A DNA stretch of 64,000 nt from Providencia huaxiensis (GCF_002843235.3 NZ_CP031122.1:100993-164992), one strand, 5' to 3'; shown: positions 28,000 through 36,179, counted from the stretch's first letter. Translations and numbers: made by a program. Notes: generated by a model from the sequence alone, not told the origin.

Positions 28000-28488
28000 A
28001 TGTTTGGAACAATCATTTTAACTGCGATGCTCACCACCAGCTCAGCCACTGCCGAAGATGCAGGGAAGAACATCGCCTCAGGCTTGGCGGCGGCATCCGC
28101 CAGCCAAATGGGGCAGGCCGTAATGCCAACTTTAGCTACCAGCTCGGCCATTGCAAAAAGCGCAGGTAAAGGCATGGTGTCAGGTTTGGCTGCGGCGACT
28201 GCCAGCTACATTCCCCAAGACGAGCTGAGCTTTACTCGAAGCTATAAGAACTCTGAGGCTGTGGATATGGCAAAGGGCCTGGGGACATTGAAAGAAGCGC
28301 CTGAGTTTCTCTACGTTGTTACAGACGTAAATGCCAACATGGCGGTCAAATGCAAGCGCGTCTGGGAGCCTCAATCTCTGGCTTTAAGTCCAGTGATTGT
28401 TGAGCTGGTGGAACTACGTAAGACGAACAACAAAGACAGCTACGAACAAGCACTATCCCACCTCGATTGTTCAATGTTCACAGACTAA
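28000..28488 (+). CDS. Protein with an internal Ala/Ser-rich repeat
   Basis: 162 residues from the ATG at 28000, which has GAGGAA 7 bases upstream and lies 14 bp after topB. The N-terminal 70 residues are a duplicated unit (TTSSATAEDAGKNIASGLAAA and ATSSAIAKSAGKGMVSGLAAA). The rest is soluble with two Cys. No family is known to me. A terminator follows directly. Confidence 0.72.
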   Translation: MFGTIILTAMLTTSSATAEDAGKNIASGLAAASASQMGQAVMPTLATSSAIAKSAGKGMVSGLAAATASYIPQDELSFTRSYKNSEAVDMAKGLGTLKEAPEFLYVVTDVNANMAVKCKRVWEPQSLALSPVIVELVELRKTNNKDSYEQALSHLDCSMFTD

Positions 28489-28493
28489 AACAA

Positions 28494-28520
28494 TTAAGGG
28501 GCCGATGGCCCCTAATTTTT
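28494..28520 (+). terminator. Terminator of the lipoprotein-topB operon
   Basis: AGGGGCC, a three-base loop and GGCCCCT are followed by AATTTTT. It lies right behind the last plus-strand gene. Confidence 0.85.
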
Positions 28521-28579
28521 AATAACCCAATTTCTTTTGATACCTGATTTTCCTACCAAGCACAGTTGTCATACACCAT

Positions 28580-28858
28580 TCAATTCACATGGATAGCGAA
28601 TACTTCAACCGGACAATCTCCAAAGTGCGGGTGCGTTATAACACTCCTTGAGAAGCCACGCCAAGGGCGAATCTCTATCCTGGACATATCTCCAGCCTTT
28701 GGGTAGCCACACTTAACATGGACTTCATCATACTCGCGCCCCTCTAGTCTTTTTATCCAGTAGTCTGTAACGAGGCGATATTCATCTGGTTTTTCTCCAG
28801 ATTTGATCTGATCGAAGTAAATCTTTTTTACGGGCAGATGAAGTATTCTCTTTTTCAT
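28580..28858 (-). CDS. ASCH-domain protein
   Basis: 92 residues from MKKRILHLP (28858). The pattern LPVKKIYFDQIKSGEKPDEYRLVTDYW with a following EVHVKCGY is typical of the ASCH domain, a PUA-like RNA-binding fold. It is the last gene of the 34.9-28.6 kb cluster. The biological role is unknown. Confidence 0.75.
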   Translation of the reverse strand: MKKRILHLPVKKIYFDQIKSGEKPDEYRLVTDYWIKRLEGREYDEVHVKCGYPKAGDMSRIEIRPWRGFSRSVITHPHFGDCPVEVFAIHVN

Positions 28859-28883
28859 AATCACCACCTGATAGCCCATCAGA

Positions 28884-29090
28884 CTATCTAACTATTCGAC
28901 AAAACATCCCTTTTTCAATTTCTGTCTCTCTCGCCTCATGGGCCAATACAATATCCGCGATAACACGAATATTCCCTTCATAGTTGCGAATGGCCGCATC
29001 CCTCATCGTGTCTAAAGTGTCCTGACACTTCGCTCGCCTGAATTTAACGAGCCAACTTTGCCGATCTATCTTGTCCACACCAAATCCCAT
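28884..29090 (-). CDS. Small protein of unknown function
   Basis: 68 residues, soluble and basic. It begins one base after the stop of the P-loop gene, so it is probably co-translated. No family is recognised. Confidence 0.55.
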   Translation of the reverse strand: MGFGVDKIDRQSWLVKFRRAKCQDTLDTMRDAAIRNYEGNIRVIADIVLAHEARETEIEKGMFCRIVR

Positions 29091-29708
29091 TTAGCGAACC
29101 ATGTATCCAGCTTTTTTGGCCGCAGCATCAAGCTCGGAGGAGAAGTTAACGTCGGACTTTTCTGCCGCGTTATAGAGGGCTCCACACTTGGGCCATGAGC
29201 GTCCTACCAGTTTCATCGCCAACGCATCCGCCAGCATTTCTCGGATCTGTGTTTCAGCCTCACCAAAATCGGCCAGAGTTTCGTCTATGCCCGACTCTTC
29301 CATCAGCTCGATGAGCTGTGGTTGTTTGAGCCAGACGCCTGTTTGCATTTCCAACTGATCTCTTGCATCGGCCACCAATTGGCGTTCAAGGGTTACGCCA
29401 TTCACGGTCTTAACAAATTGCTTTGGCTGACGCTTTACCTTTTTTGGCCTGGACACATCAGAGATAACCGTCACCGGCTTCCCACGCAGTTCACGCGGCA
29501 ACGGTCCACTTAGCCCCAGAACTAAGCGACGAGCGTACTCATGCTCGTATGGTTTCAACCCTCGACCTTCACGGTACATTTCAGTATCCACCAGCAGATC
29601 ACCGCGCAGCCTCGCATTTTTCCGCACTTGTTCGGACAAGACCGATTTACCCTTCCCGCTGGCTCCCATTACGAGCGAGTGAGATTCTACTTTGTTATCA
29701 AAAAACAT
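29091..29708 (-). CDS. P-loop protein of unknown function
   Basis: 205 residues with a Walker A motif VMGASGKGKSVLSEQV near residue 14, so it probably binds a nucleotide. The remainder has no recognisable partner domain. The N-terminal arrangement resembles small ATP-binding proteins rather than a transporter. It starts after a 93-bp gap behind the DUF551 gene. Confidence 0.7.
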   Translation of the reverse strand: MFFDNKVESHSLVMGASGKGKSVLSEQVRKNARLRGDLLVDTEMYREGRGLKPYEHEYARRLVLGLSGPLPRELRGKPVTVISDVSRPKKVKRQPKQFVKTVNGVTLERQLVADARDQLEMQTGVWLKQPQLIELMEESGIDETLADFGEAETQIREMLADALAMKLVGRSWPKCGALYNAAEKSDVNFSSELDAAAKKAGYMVR

Positions 29709-29801
29709 AATTCCGCCCCCAAGGAGGTGTTGCTATAAAACATGGTTTGAACATCCGTATTTTCACGGCAATAACCGCCGGATAATGCAAGACTCCCAAA
29801 C

Positions 29802-30020
29802 CTAAATAGGTCTCCAGGTGATGACATCGAAGTCATAGCTGACTTCCGAGTTGTCGTCCGCCGTTCGCCACGAACAATCATCTTCCTGAACATGGATCAA
29901 GTCGTACTCAACAATTTTGCCCGACCAACATCCTTTAAGCTGGCAATGAACAGGCACACCGACGACCGGCATCTTGTCGTTGACGCTGATCCACGGTTCT
30001 TGCTTTTGATCCAGATCCAC
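29802..30020 (-). CDS. DUF551-type small protein
   Basis: 72 residues matching the DUF551 pattern: PWISVNDKMPVVGVPVHC at the start and DVITWRPI at the end. Such proteins are common on phages and plasmids and have no known function. Confidence 0.75.
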   Translation of the reverse strand: MDLDQKQEPWISVNDKMPVVGVPVHCQLKGCWSGKIVEYDLIHVQEDDCSWRTADDNSEVSYDFDVITWRPI

Positions 30021-30023
30021 CGG

Positions 30024-30305
30024 TTAGTCCTCTATGAACGATTTAATGGATCGCCCATCAAAAAACAGTTTCCCAGTTCCTGATACCGAATGTACTTCTG
30101 GAGCTGCCTTCCCTTTCAGGAGTTTCTGATAGCGCACCGCGTCTTTGAGCTCAGAGATCCTGACGCCAATGAGTGTGGCCGTCTCCTCAACTGTTAAAAT
30201 ACGGTCCCAAAAGCTGGTGGCGCTGTTATTGCGCCCACCGATACTCTGGGCAACGCACTCTGTTCTGGCCGCTTTTCCCTTTGCCATTGGCAATGTCCTC
30301 TTCAT
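30024..30305 (-). CDS. Small putative DNA-binding protein
   Basis: 93 residues, or 87 from MAKGKAARTE at 30287. The segment ILTVEETATLIGVRISELKDAVRY looks like a helix-turn-helix of the excisionase/MerR type. The start lies inside the end of the upstream gene (62-80 bp overlap). A regulator role is inference. Confidence 0.6.
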   Translation of the reverse strand: MKRTLPMAKGKAARTECVAQSIGGRNNSATSFWDRILTVEETATLIGVRISELKDAVRYQKLLKGKAAPEVHSVSGTGKLFFDGRSIKSFIED

Positions 30306-30882
30306 TCTTCTCAGCCCCCAGCTTACTCAGTATTTCAGCTTTTGTAGCGCGATGGCCGCGCATTAAAAGAGCATTCAGCAGGTATCCAGTGAACACCTCT
30401 GTACTCGGCATACGGTCAAGCAACTCAACATACTGCTCATCCGTCAAATCATGGATCTCACAATATTTTTCCACCGCCTTTTCGTAGGCTTCTGCGTAGC
30501 CATGAGTGGAAATCCTGAAAGCAATATCCCCATTGCCGTAGCCTGGCTTTGTGACGAGAAAACAAGGCGCGAAGTAGGTTCTCTTCACCCCCATCCGGCT
30601 CCGGTTCTCAATGCTGATATAAGCCCTCAGCCCCTCAGCAATGATGTTTGGCCCGGAGTTGCGTCGCCGCTTACAAGTCTTATTCTGACGCTTCACCTCT
30701 TCTGCCTCAGCTTCCCACTTTCGGTCCAAGCTGTAGGCCAGCCGGTGAGCTGTTGCGTAGGAATACTCTCTCAAGGAGAAGTATTCCTGCCGGTAATCAT
30801 CCGCCACCCCAACTGTTCGTGCGACACGGAACCCGACGAAACCGGCGTCATGGGTTCCCTCGCCGTAGTAAATGACTGCCAT
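30226..30882 (-). CDS. Protein of unknown function, possibly AP2-like
   Basis: 218 residues. Two segments (EYFSLREYSYATAHRLAYSL and IAFRISTHGYAEAYEKAVEK) resemble the end of AP2-like DNA-binding domains, which often occur in phage and plasmid proteins, but this is weak. The ATG overlaps the methyltransferase stop as TAATG, so translation is coupled to it. Confidence 0.65.
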   Translation of the reverse strand: MAVIYYGEGTHDAGFVGFRVARTVGVADDYRQEYFSLREYSYATAHRLAYSLDRKWEAEAEEVKRQNKTCKRRRNSGPNIIAEGLRAYISIENRSRMGVKRTYFAPCFLVTKPGYGNGDIAFRISTHGYAEAYEKAVEKYCEIHDLTDEQYVELLDRMPSTEVFTGYLLNALLMRGHRATKAEILSKLGAEKNEEDIANGKGKSGQNRVRCPEYRWAQ

Positions 30883-32309
30883 TATCTACCTTCCTTACTT
30901 CTGATACCGTGCTGCACCACGGTATGGCGACCGCAATTCACATTCAGGTGATCCCGAACTGCGGCCATGACCGCTGAATGCAATCTGTAATCCACACTCT
31001 GCCCAAGCGTTTCTGTCGCTTGTTCTTTTGCCATCCACGAAACATCAAAGCTATCAGGTATCGACATCAACTCCTGAACCAGATCGACCGATGGCTTGTA
31101 AATGCGGCCACCGTCTTGGATGTACACTGCATCCTTTACCCCACGATCCTGAGACTTGAGGATGGTCGGGCAACTGGTGCTTTCTCTCGTCAAGAACGCA
31201 GGCATCCTGCGAGAAGTTGACTCTCTGGCCTGAATTGACTTCAACACTGTGACGTCAGCACAATCCCCGAGGTGCTTCTCGATCACCGGCCACAATCGTC
31301 CACCAGCTCTCTGCTCAGGTTTCGGTGGAACGAACCCAGGGAAGACCGACGCCACCATGTAATAGCGTTCTCGCCCCTGGTAAGCGCCGAAATCCAGACC
31401 GTTCAAGACCATCTCAGTGAGGAAGTACCCCATCCGCCGCAGTGTCGTTCCCATCATCGCCCCGGCTCCGGATGCTTTGAAGTTCGGGACGTTTTCCACC
31501 AGCACGACGGCAGGGTTCACGACCTCGATCTGTTTTAGTGCCGGGTAAACCATGTCGAGCATGGTGGAGAGATCCTCAAGAGAACGCTCTTTGTCCCTTG
31601 GACTTTTGGCGTTTGAGTGGTCATCACACCCCAACGAGTAATGGGCCAAACCAATTGGTGGGCACTCCGCCAGCAAGGCTCCAAGGCGATCCAGCTCCAG
31701 GTGATGAATGTCTTCATTCAGCAGGATACGCGGGGAGCTGTTCACCAGCGTATTGAGCGCATGTACTTCACTCAGGTTCCGCCCGGATGCTCTGTCTCTG
31801 GCTTCAACTGGACGATGCTCCAAAACAATCTCAGCCTTCCAGCCAAGCGCTTCCATAACATGAATGTCTACCCCGCCAGTCAATGCCACAAAGGCACGGA
31901 AAGGGCTGGTTTTTCTGAACCGATCCGCAATGGCAAAGGCTCTGTTTGCGACAGGAGTGAAGACTACTCGGCCTTTTCGCATTTCGACGTGGAAACGCTC
32001 TGTATAGCGAGGGAAGCACTTATCTATGAGCCCTTGTCCAGAAAACTCAATAACGGTTTCCAGCGGGTTGTTGGAGCGACTCTTTGGTTGATACCGGCGC
32101 TGATAAACCTGGTGTGTCTGTAGTTCATCGGTCGCTGGGATCACCGAAAAACCGCCCATCCCCTCCCCTGGCTCAACGGCGATGCCCATACCTGGCTTGA
32201 ACCCCATAACATCCAAAAAGTTGGACGAAACCCTAACCTTGCGTTTATCGCCTACTCGATTGAACGCAAGTTGTTTGGTTACTACGGAGGGGGAGACGAT
32301 CGGTAACAT
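30882..32309 (-). CDS. dcm: C5 cytosine DNA methyltransferase
   Basis: 475 residues. A methyltransferase motif VI (VVLVENVPNF near residue 268) and motif VIII (YQGRERYYMVAS near 310) are clear. The segment where motif IV (PCQ) is expected reads ECPPIGLAHYSLGCDDHSNA, so the catalytic Cys would be in an unusual GCDD context. IncC plasmids are known to carry dcm-type genes. No cognate restriction enzyme lies next to it, so it may protect the plasmid against restriction or alter expression. Confidence 0.85.
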   Translation of the reverse strand: MLPIVSPSVVTKQLAFNRVGDKRKVRVSSNFLDVMGFKPGMGIAVEPGEGMGGFSVIPATDELQTHQVYQRRYQPKSRSNNPLETVIEFSGQGLIDKCFPRYTERFHVEMRKGRVVFTPVANRAFAIADRFRKTSPFRAFVALTGGVDIHVMEALGWKAEIVLEHRPVEARDRASGRNLSEVHALNTLVNSSPRILLNEDIHHLELDRLGALLAECPPIGLAHYSLGCDDHSNAKSPRDKERSLEDLSTMLDMVYPALKQIEVVNPAVVLVENVPNFKASGAGAMMGTTLRRMGYFLTEMVLNGLDFGAYQGRERYYMVASVFPGFVPPKPEQRAGGRLWPVIEKHLGDCADVTVLKSIQARESTSRRMPAFLTRESTSCPTILKSQDRGVKDAVYIQDGGRIYKPSVDLVQELMSIPDSFDVSWMAKEQATETLGQSVDYRLHSAVMAAVRDHLNVNCGRHTVVQHGIRSKEGR

Positions 32310-32312
32310 TGG

Positions 32313-32813
32313 TCAACCTCTTTTCTTCTTGTTTTGCTCGCGCTTCACCATTGCTCCAGCAGCTTTCAGAAGTCTCTGGTTCTCCGCCAGCTCCTCTTGG
32401 AGTTCCTGAGTATCCTCTTCTGTCTGAGGCTTTTTCAGCTCGGCCTCGCAATATTGGACCTCTTCCTGCAAGCTGACTTTCGCAAACTTGAGAGCGGCCA
32501 GTCGCGTCGTATAAACGCCAAAAGGCAATTCGCCACCTTCCCGGAACTGCTTCAAACACCAGCTCGGTATAGATGGCAACCAACCAAAGTCCCCATTCTT
32601 CCGTGACCTTTTCCCCCACGTAATCCCATCTAACTTTTGGGCAAGATTGACATAGCGTTGATCGCTGGTTGAGTTGCGTCGTTTCTGAATAGAGCGAACT
32701 ATCCACTCTGTAACCTCGACCTTTGCTTTATCATCATCAGAGATGTAATAAAGGGCTGCGTACAACACAGCGCCTTTACGAATGACTGATGGTGGGTATG
32801 CCTGGGCTTTCAT
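32313..32813 (-). CDS. Unknown protein with a coiled-coil end
   Basis: 166 residues. The last third (about 110-160) is a charged Glu/Gln/Leu-rich helix likely to be a coiled coil. It ends 3 bp before the methyltransferase start. No family is recognised. Confidence 0.65.
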   Translation of the reverse strand: MKAQAYPPSVIRKGAVLYAALYYISDDDKAKVEVTEWIVRSIQKRRNSTSDQRYVNLAQKLDGITWGKRSRKNGDFGWLPSIPSWCLKQFREGGELPFGVYTTRLAALKFAKVSLQEEVQYCEAELKKPQTEEDTQELQEELAENQRLLKAAGAMVKREQNKKKRG

Positions 32814-32821
32814 CTATCCCC

Positions 32822-33154
32822 CTATCGCTTTTTCTGTCCGACAAGACGGAGATGATCGGCGGCCAAGTCATACTGCTCGTTTTTGTCGCGGCGGCGGAAT
32901 CTGTCAAAAAACTTCCCTCGTGGCAGGGTTTCTTCCATAGCGATCAGGCGGTTCAGCCACACTTCTTGAGGTAGCATCCCTGCTGGAGTCGGCCCGAGCT
33001 TACGTCCTTCCTTGACGTGCTCCATTGTTTGCGTGGCAGTAAAAATCGCACCACCAAACTTTCTCCACTTGAATTGCAGGGGCATATCTGGAGACTCATC
33101 CAGCATCAATTTCTTATTGGTTTGTTCTGTCACGACAATTACTCCACCATCCAT
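32822..33154 (-). CDS. Small basic protein of unknown function
   Basis: 110 residues from the ATG at 33154, which overlaps the upstream gene by 16 bp. A GTG seven codons later, just behind that stop, is an alternative. Basic, soluble, no motif recognised. Confidence 0.6.
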   Translation of the reverse strand: MDGGVIVVTEQTNKKLMLDESPDMPLQFKWRKFGGAIFTATQTMEHVKEGRKLGPTPAGMLPQEVWLNRLIAMEETLPRGKFFDRFRRRDKNEQYDLAADHLRLVGQKKR

Positions 33155-33645
33155 TCTTCACTAAGCAGGAACGCCCAGCGCTCTTCTGCTTTTTCTGGGT
33201 TGTCTTTGGCCTGTTTGATCATGATCTCGGCGGCGTTAAAGCCTACCTCTCCACTGAACCGGCCCCATGAATGGCTATGCCACTCGCGCATCACACTTCG
33301 GCCAAGCGATGCAAGTTCTGGACTTACACCCTCATGGAGGGCATAGAGCTCCCAAGCATCCCACCCGTATCGTAATAGGTTGTGCCCTGGGGCGTTAAAG
33401 GCCTGAGCAGCCTTGAACCGCTCTCCAGGCTCCTTCCCTCTAACATCCACACCCTGGAGCACCAACCCCATTACCACTTCAATGACCGGCTCGCGTTGCT
33501 TCTTTGCCAGCTCGATGGCAGCCACCAGCATTGCTTTGGCGTCAGCAAATTTCCCATGCCCTTGGCACATACCGCAGGTTTCTTTGGAAGGGGAAAAGTC
33601 ATAAACACCGGAACCAGCACAGAGGCGGCATGTCATGTCAATCAT
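33139..33645 (-). CDS. Protein with a DnaJ-like zinc finger
   Basis: 168 residues from MIDMTCRLC (33645). Two CxxCxGxG motifs (CRLCAGSG and CGMCQGHG) at residues 5-31 form one DnaJ-type zinc module. The rest has no known domain. Such short zinc-module proteins are frequent on phages and plasmids. The start overlaps the next gene upstream by 8 bp. Confidence 0.7.
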   Translation of the reverse strand: MIDMTCRLCAGSGVYDFSPSKETCGMCQGHGKFADAKAMLVAAIELAKKQREPVIEVVMGLVLQGVDVRGKEPGERFKAAQAFNAPGHNLLRYGWDAWELYALHEGVSPELASLGRSVMREWHSHSWGRFSGEVGFNAAEIMIKQAKDNPEKAEERWAFLLSEEWMVE

Positions 33646-34312
33646 GGGCTCTTCTCTCCTCATACTCTTCGATGCGCTCTTTCAGACGCTGAACCACTGG
33701 TGCGAGCTCAGGGATAGCTTCCGCTTCCTCAAGCGTGTATCGCTTGTCTTCCTGGTAATCGACTATTTGAGGAGGCCTTGGCTGTTTAGGGAACTCAGCA
33801 AAGTCATTCAGCGACATCGAGGTAGGAAGTCCTCCTTCAATCTCACCTTTTTCGTTGAGTGACTGGGTGACGATAAGCTGTGTTCCGCCCACCTCGGTAT
33901 CAAAGCGGTCATCAAAGCGCTCACCGATAGTCCAGCCGCCACGGCCAAGAACACAGGTCGTACTCATACGTAGGCGATTGAATGCTTTAGCGTCATCCCA
34001 GTTCAAAGGATTTTCATCCATGAGGAAAAAAGGCGCTTCGTCCCGAACGAACACCTTGGACTTGGCGTTATCGAAGATCGGCCCAAACACCCCCTGCTGG
34101 AGGTATGGTTCGACCTTCTCTGCAAGATCCTGGTGCCCTTGAGAACGCAGCGCCTCATAGAGCTGGGTGATTGTTTGTTTGCCGGTGCCCGGAAGGCAGG
34201 ACAATACTGTCTGCTTTTCCTCGTCACTCAGGCTTACCATTCTGGACAAAAAGCTGACTACCAGCTCGTTGTGCCCATCGACCGTTTCAATGTTGAGCTT
34301 GTTCTCGTCCAT
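33638..34312 (-). CDS. Acidic protein of unknown function
   Basis: 224 residues from MDENKLNIE (34312). The sequence has no motif I recognise; PGTGKQT resembles a P-loop but lacks the GK[ST] ending in the right context. The C-terminus is charged and helical. It overlaps its neighbours at both ends. Confidence 0.65.
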   Translation of the reverse strand: MDENKLNIETVDGHNELVVSFLSRMVSLSDEEKQTVLSCLPGTGKQTITQLYEALRSQGHQDLAEKVEPYLQQGVFGPIFDNAKSKVFVRDEAPFFLMDENPLNWDDAKAFNRLRMSTTCVLGRGGWTIGERFDDRFDTEVGGTQLIVTQSLNEKGEIEGGLPTSMSLNDFAEFPKQPRPPQIVDYQEDKRYTLEEAEAIPELAPVVQRLKERIEEYEERRAHD

Positions 34313-34568
34313 CTTCTTCCTCAGTAATCGGTTCGATAAATTCAATGGAGTCCATGCTTACATGACTGATAATGGCTTTCAGGCCGCAGCAGTCGCATGG
34401 TTCAAAGGTCAGTTCTGATCCCTTGGGAGACTGATGCGTGACCGTTGCCACAGCCCCTAGAGGGATCACCCCCCAGCCGTTTTTTAGTACCCGAGTAGTT
34501 CTGACCAGCCGACCTTTGTACTCTCGTTTCAGTTTCGGATGCGGCACTACCGCATATCGCTTACTCAT
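34287..34568 (-). CDS. Small protein with a CDCC motif
   Basis: 93 residues from MSKRYAVVPHP (34568). The first half looks like a small beta-barrel (GRLVRTTRVLKNGWGVIPLGAVATVTH). A CDCCG motif follows. It overlaps both neighbours. Function unknown. Confidence 0.6.
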   Translation of the reverse strand: MSKRYAVVPHPKLKREYKGRLVRTTRVLKNGWGVIPLGAVATVTHQSPKGSELTFEPCDCCGLKAIISHVSMDSIEFIEPITEEEDGREQAQH

Positions 34569-34938
34569 TTCGGTCCCCTTGTACCAAAGGCTCGACAACC
34601 AGCTCTTGAGCTTCGTCCCAGTCGGACACCTTTGCATCACCAAACGCAAAGGCAATTCGCATAGCCACTGTCGGCCTGCCTATTTTCATCAAGTAAGCCG
34701 CAGCACCGGCACACATCGACTCTTGTCCCGAAGGTGCATAGTTACCCTCTTCATCCCATTCACCACCTGACTTTGAATGCACGGTCTTGTGGCAATGAAA
34801 CGTCGTCATGTCGTTTTCAACGATGTCGTTGATGATGCCTTCTAATCGCCCAGGGACCAGCTCGATAGCGCCCTCCTTCCGGAATGGACAGTTGGCGCAA
34901 GGTTTCTTCAAACGGAGATGATTTGCTTGCTTTGGCAT
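34561..34938 (-). CDS. Cys-rich DUF6283-like protein
   Basis: 125 residues from MPKQANHLRL (34938). The N-terminal KKPCANCPFRKEG, then FHCHKT and MCAGA, give a Cys/His set that could bind a metal. Phage and plasmid proteins with this pattern are grouped as DUF6283. It is the first gene of the 13-gene cluster, about 100 bp behind an AcaCD-like box. Confidence 0.68.
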   Translation of the reverse strand: MPKQANHLRLKKPCANCPFRKEGAIELVPGRLEGIINDIVENDMTTFHCHKTVHSKSGGEWDEEGNYAPSGQESMCAGAAAYLMKIGRPTVAMRIAFAFGDAKVSDWDEAQELVVEPLVQGDRNE

Positions 34939-34952
34939 ACATATCACTTTTA

Positions 34953-34969
34953 CAGTATCATTTTATGAT
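34953..34969. promoter_or_regulatory. Repeated operator-like motif, copy 1
   Basis: CAGTATCATTTTATGAT recurs exactly, in reverse orientation, upstream of parA (38545-38561). Its inner ATCATTTTATGAT is nearly palindromic. Diverged copies lie at 35133-35146 and 35155-35168. Confidence 0.6.
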
Positions 34970-35038
34970 TCTATGATATAGCCATATTCCGTGTAGTCAA
35001 TATCTCACTAACAATTACTTTCTATCGGACGCTTACGC

Positions 35039-35051
35039 GCCCATTTTGGGC
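35039..35051 (-). promoter_or_regulatory. Putative AcaCD box of the 13-gene cluster
   Basis: The minus strand reads CTGCCCAAAATGGGC, an exact consensus match about 101 bp before the ATG at 34938. Its orientation points to the minus-strand cluster. Confidence 0.72.
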
Positions 35052-35103
35052 AGATAGACAAGTTATTTGGGCGTTTGGAGTGTGCGAGGTGGACAGCGGG
35101 GAG

Positions 35104-35121
35104 ACTTTCACATGTGAAAGT
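35104..35121. promoter_or_regulatory. Dispersed palindrome, copy 2
   Basis: ACTTTCACATGTGAAAGT, 53 bp upstream of the AcaCD-like box in the direction of transcription, the same arrangement as at 17223. Confidence 0.75.
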
Positions 35122-35151
35122 TTTGTTTCTTGGTATCGTTTTATTGTCCCT

Positions 35152-35183
35152 TGATATTATTTTATGATGCTGTAATAATCATA
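35152..35183 (+). promoter_or_regulatory. Possible promoter of the 47-residue gene
   Basis: TTGATA (35151-35156), a 16-bp gap and TAATAA (35173-35178) form a weak sigma-70 candidate that overlaps a copy of the TATCATTTTATGAT motif. The gap between 34939 and 35256 otherwise holds only the regulatory sites listed here. Confidence 0.4.
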
Positions 35184-35256
35184 AATAAGGGCCGCATCGC
35201 TCTTCGACCTTCGTTGCAGCCCTTACAACACAATCAAGCAATTAAGGAGCTTTGTT

Positions 35257-35400
35257 ATGCTGCAAGGCAATACTAACACGAATAAGCGCATCCCGCTCGC
35301 GGCGTTCATGAAATGGCCGCTGGCGAAACGTCAGGACTTCATCGACCGGGAAATGTCCGGTTGCCCCGACTTTATCAAGACGTCTTTGCTTCGGCATTAA
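35257..35400 (+). CDS. 47-residue protein of unknown function
   Basis: The frame MLQGNTNTNKRIPLAAFMKW... has AAGGAG 7 bases upstream of the ATG and a terminator 20 bp after the stop, so it looks like a complete small gene. It is basic and without a membrane segment. No family is recognised. Confidence 0.6.
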   Translation: MLQGNTNTNKRIPLAAFMKWPLAKRQDFIDREMSGCPDFIKTSLLRH

Positions 35401-35420
35401 GGCGATCAGGCAGGAAAGCA

Positions 35421-35446
35421 AAGAACCTCGCTTCGGCGGGGTTCTT
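35421..35446 (+). terminator. Terminator after the 47-residue gene
   Basis: AAGAACCTCGC, TTCG tetraloop, GCGGGGTTCTT. The stem is strong but the T run behind it is short. Confidence 0.65.
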
Positions 35447-35491
35447 CGTTTCTACCTCTTGAATGTTTCGTCAGAACAAACTGGAGCGCTT

Positions 35492-36127
35492 ATGTCACCA
35501 GAAACACAGCAACTTACATCCAAGGCTTTATCTCTCATCGAGCAGTCCCGATACAGAATGGGCACATCTCGGTTTGTTGAGGCCTTTATTGACCAGTGGG
35601 CATACTTGCAGACTGGCCTATACCCAGCCAAGGAGGAGATCCCGGAAGAACTTCAGCCGGTCGCCTTCGAGCTCTCTCACGTCCTGTCTGCCGCCATTAA
35701 GCGCGACCCCACCAGCGATGTTTTGGGTTACGTCCTAAGCATGTCTGGCTTCCACAAGAAGGGCACCAATTACTTCCCCACTCCTCCAGAGATTGGCCGC
35801 TTGATGTCACTCATTGTTGGCTCACAGTCTTCGGCAGACTTTTATGAGCCCTGCTGTGGTTCTGGCATCAACGCCATTCACTGGATGGAAAACCTGATCG
35901 AGAACCACGGTCCCGAAGCATTGAGAGAAGCCTCAATCTACCTGGAAGACATCGATCCGTTGATGGTGAAGTGCTGCATGATCCAGCTATTCCATTATTT
36001 CGAGTCCCGCAATACCACTCCCAAAACGCTGAGTATCGTCGGCATAGACACCCTTAGCAGACGAACCAAGAACATCGCCTACTACGCCGAAAAACCTCCA
36101 GCAACCGCCGCTACCGTGGCAGCATAA
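35492..36127 (+). CDS. N6-adenine methyltransferase-like protein, apparently incomplete
   Basis: 211 residues from MSPETQQL (35492), with GGAG 7 bases upstream. The AdoMet-binding motif FYEPCCGSGINAIHWMENL near residue 110 matches type I-like adenine methyltransferases. The catalytic (N/D)PP(Y/F) motif is not visible; the protein ends soon after an IVGIDTL strand where it would be expected. It may be an inactive AdoMet-binding protein. A terminator follows. Confidence 0.7.
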   Translation: MSPETQQLTSKALSLIEQSRYRMGTSRFVEAFIDQWAYLQTGLYPAKEEIPEELQPVAFELSHVLSAAIKRDPTSDVLGYVLSMSGFHKKGTNYFPTPPEIGRLMSLIVGSQSSADFYEPCCGSGINAIHWMENLIENHGPEALREASIYLEDIDPLMVKCCMIQLFHYFESRNTTPKTLSIVGIDTLSRRTKNIAYYAEKPPATAATVAA

Positions 36128-36152
36128 AAAAACCCGCCGATTGGCGGGTTTT
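36126..36152. terminator. Bidirectional terminator between the methyltransferase-like gene and 053
   Basis: AACCCGCC, a four-base loop and GGCGGGTT have A residues on one side and T residues on the other. The site serves the convergent plus-strand gene and the par operon. Confidence 0.85.
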
Positions 36153-36179
36153 GCATTCAATGCGCTGCTCTATGGCACC

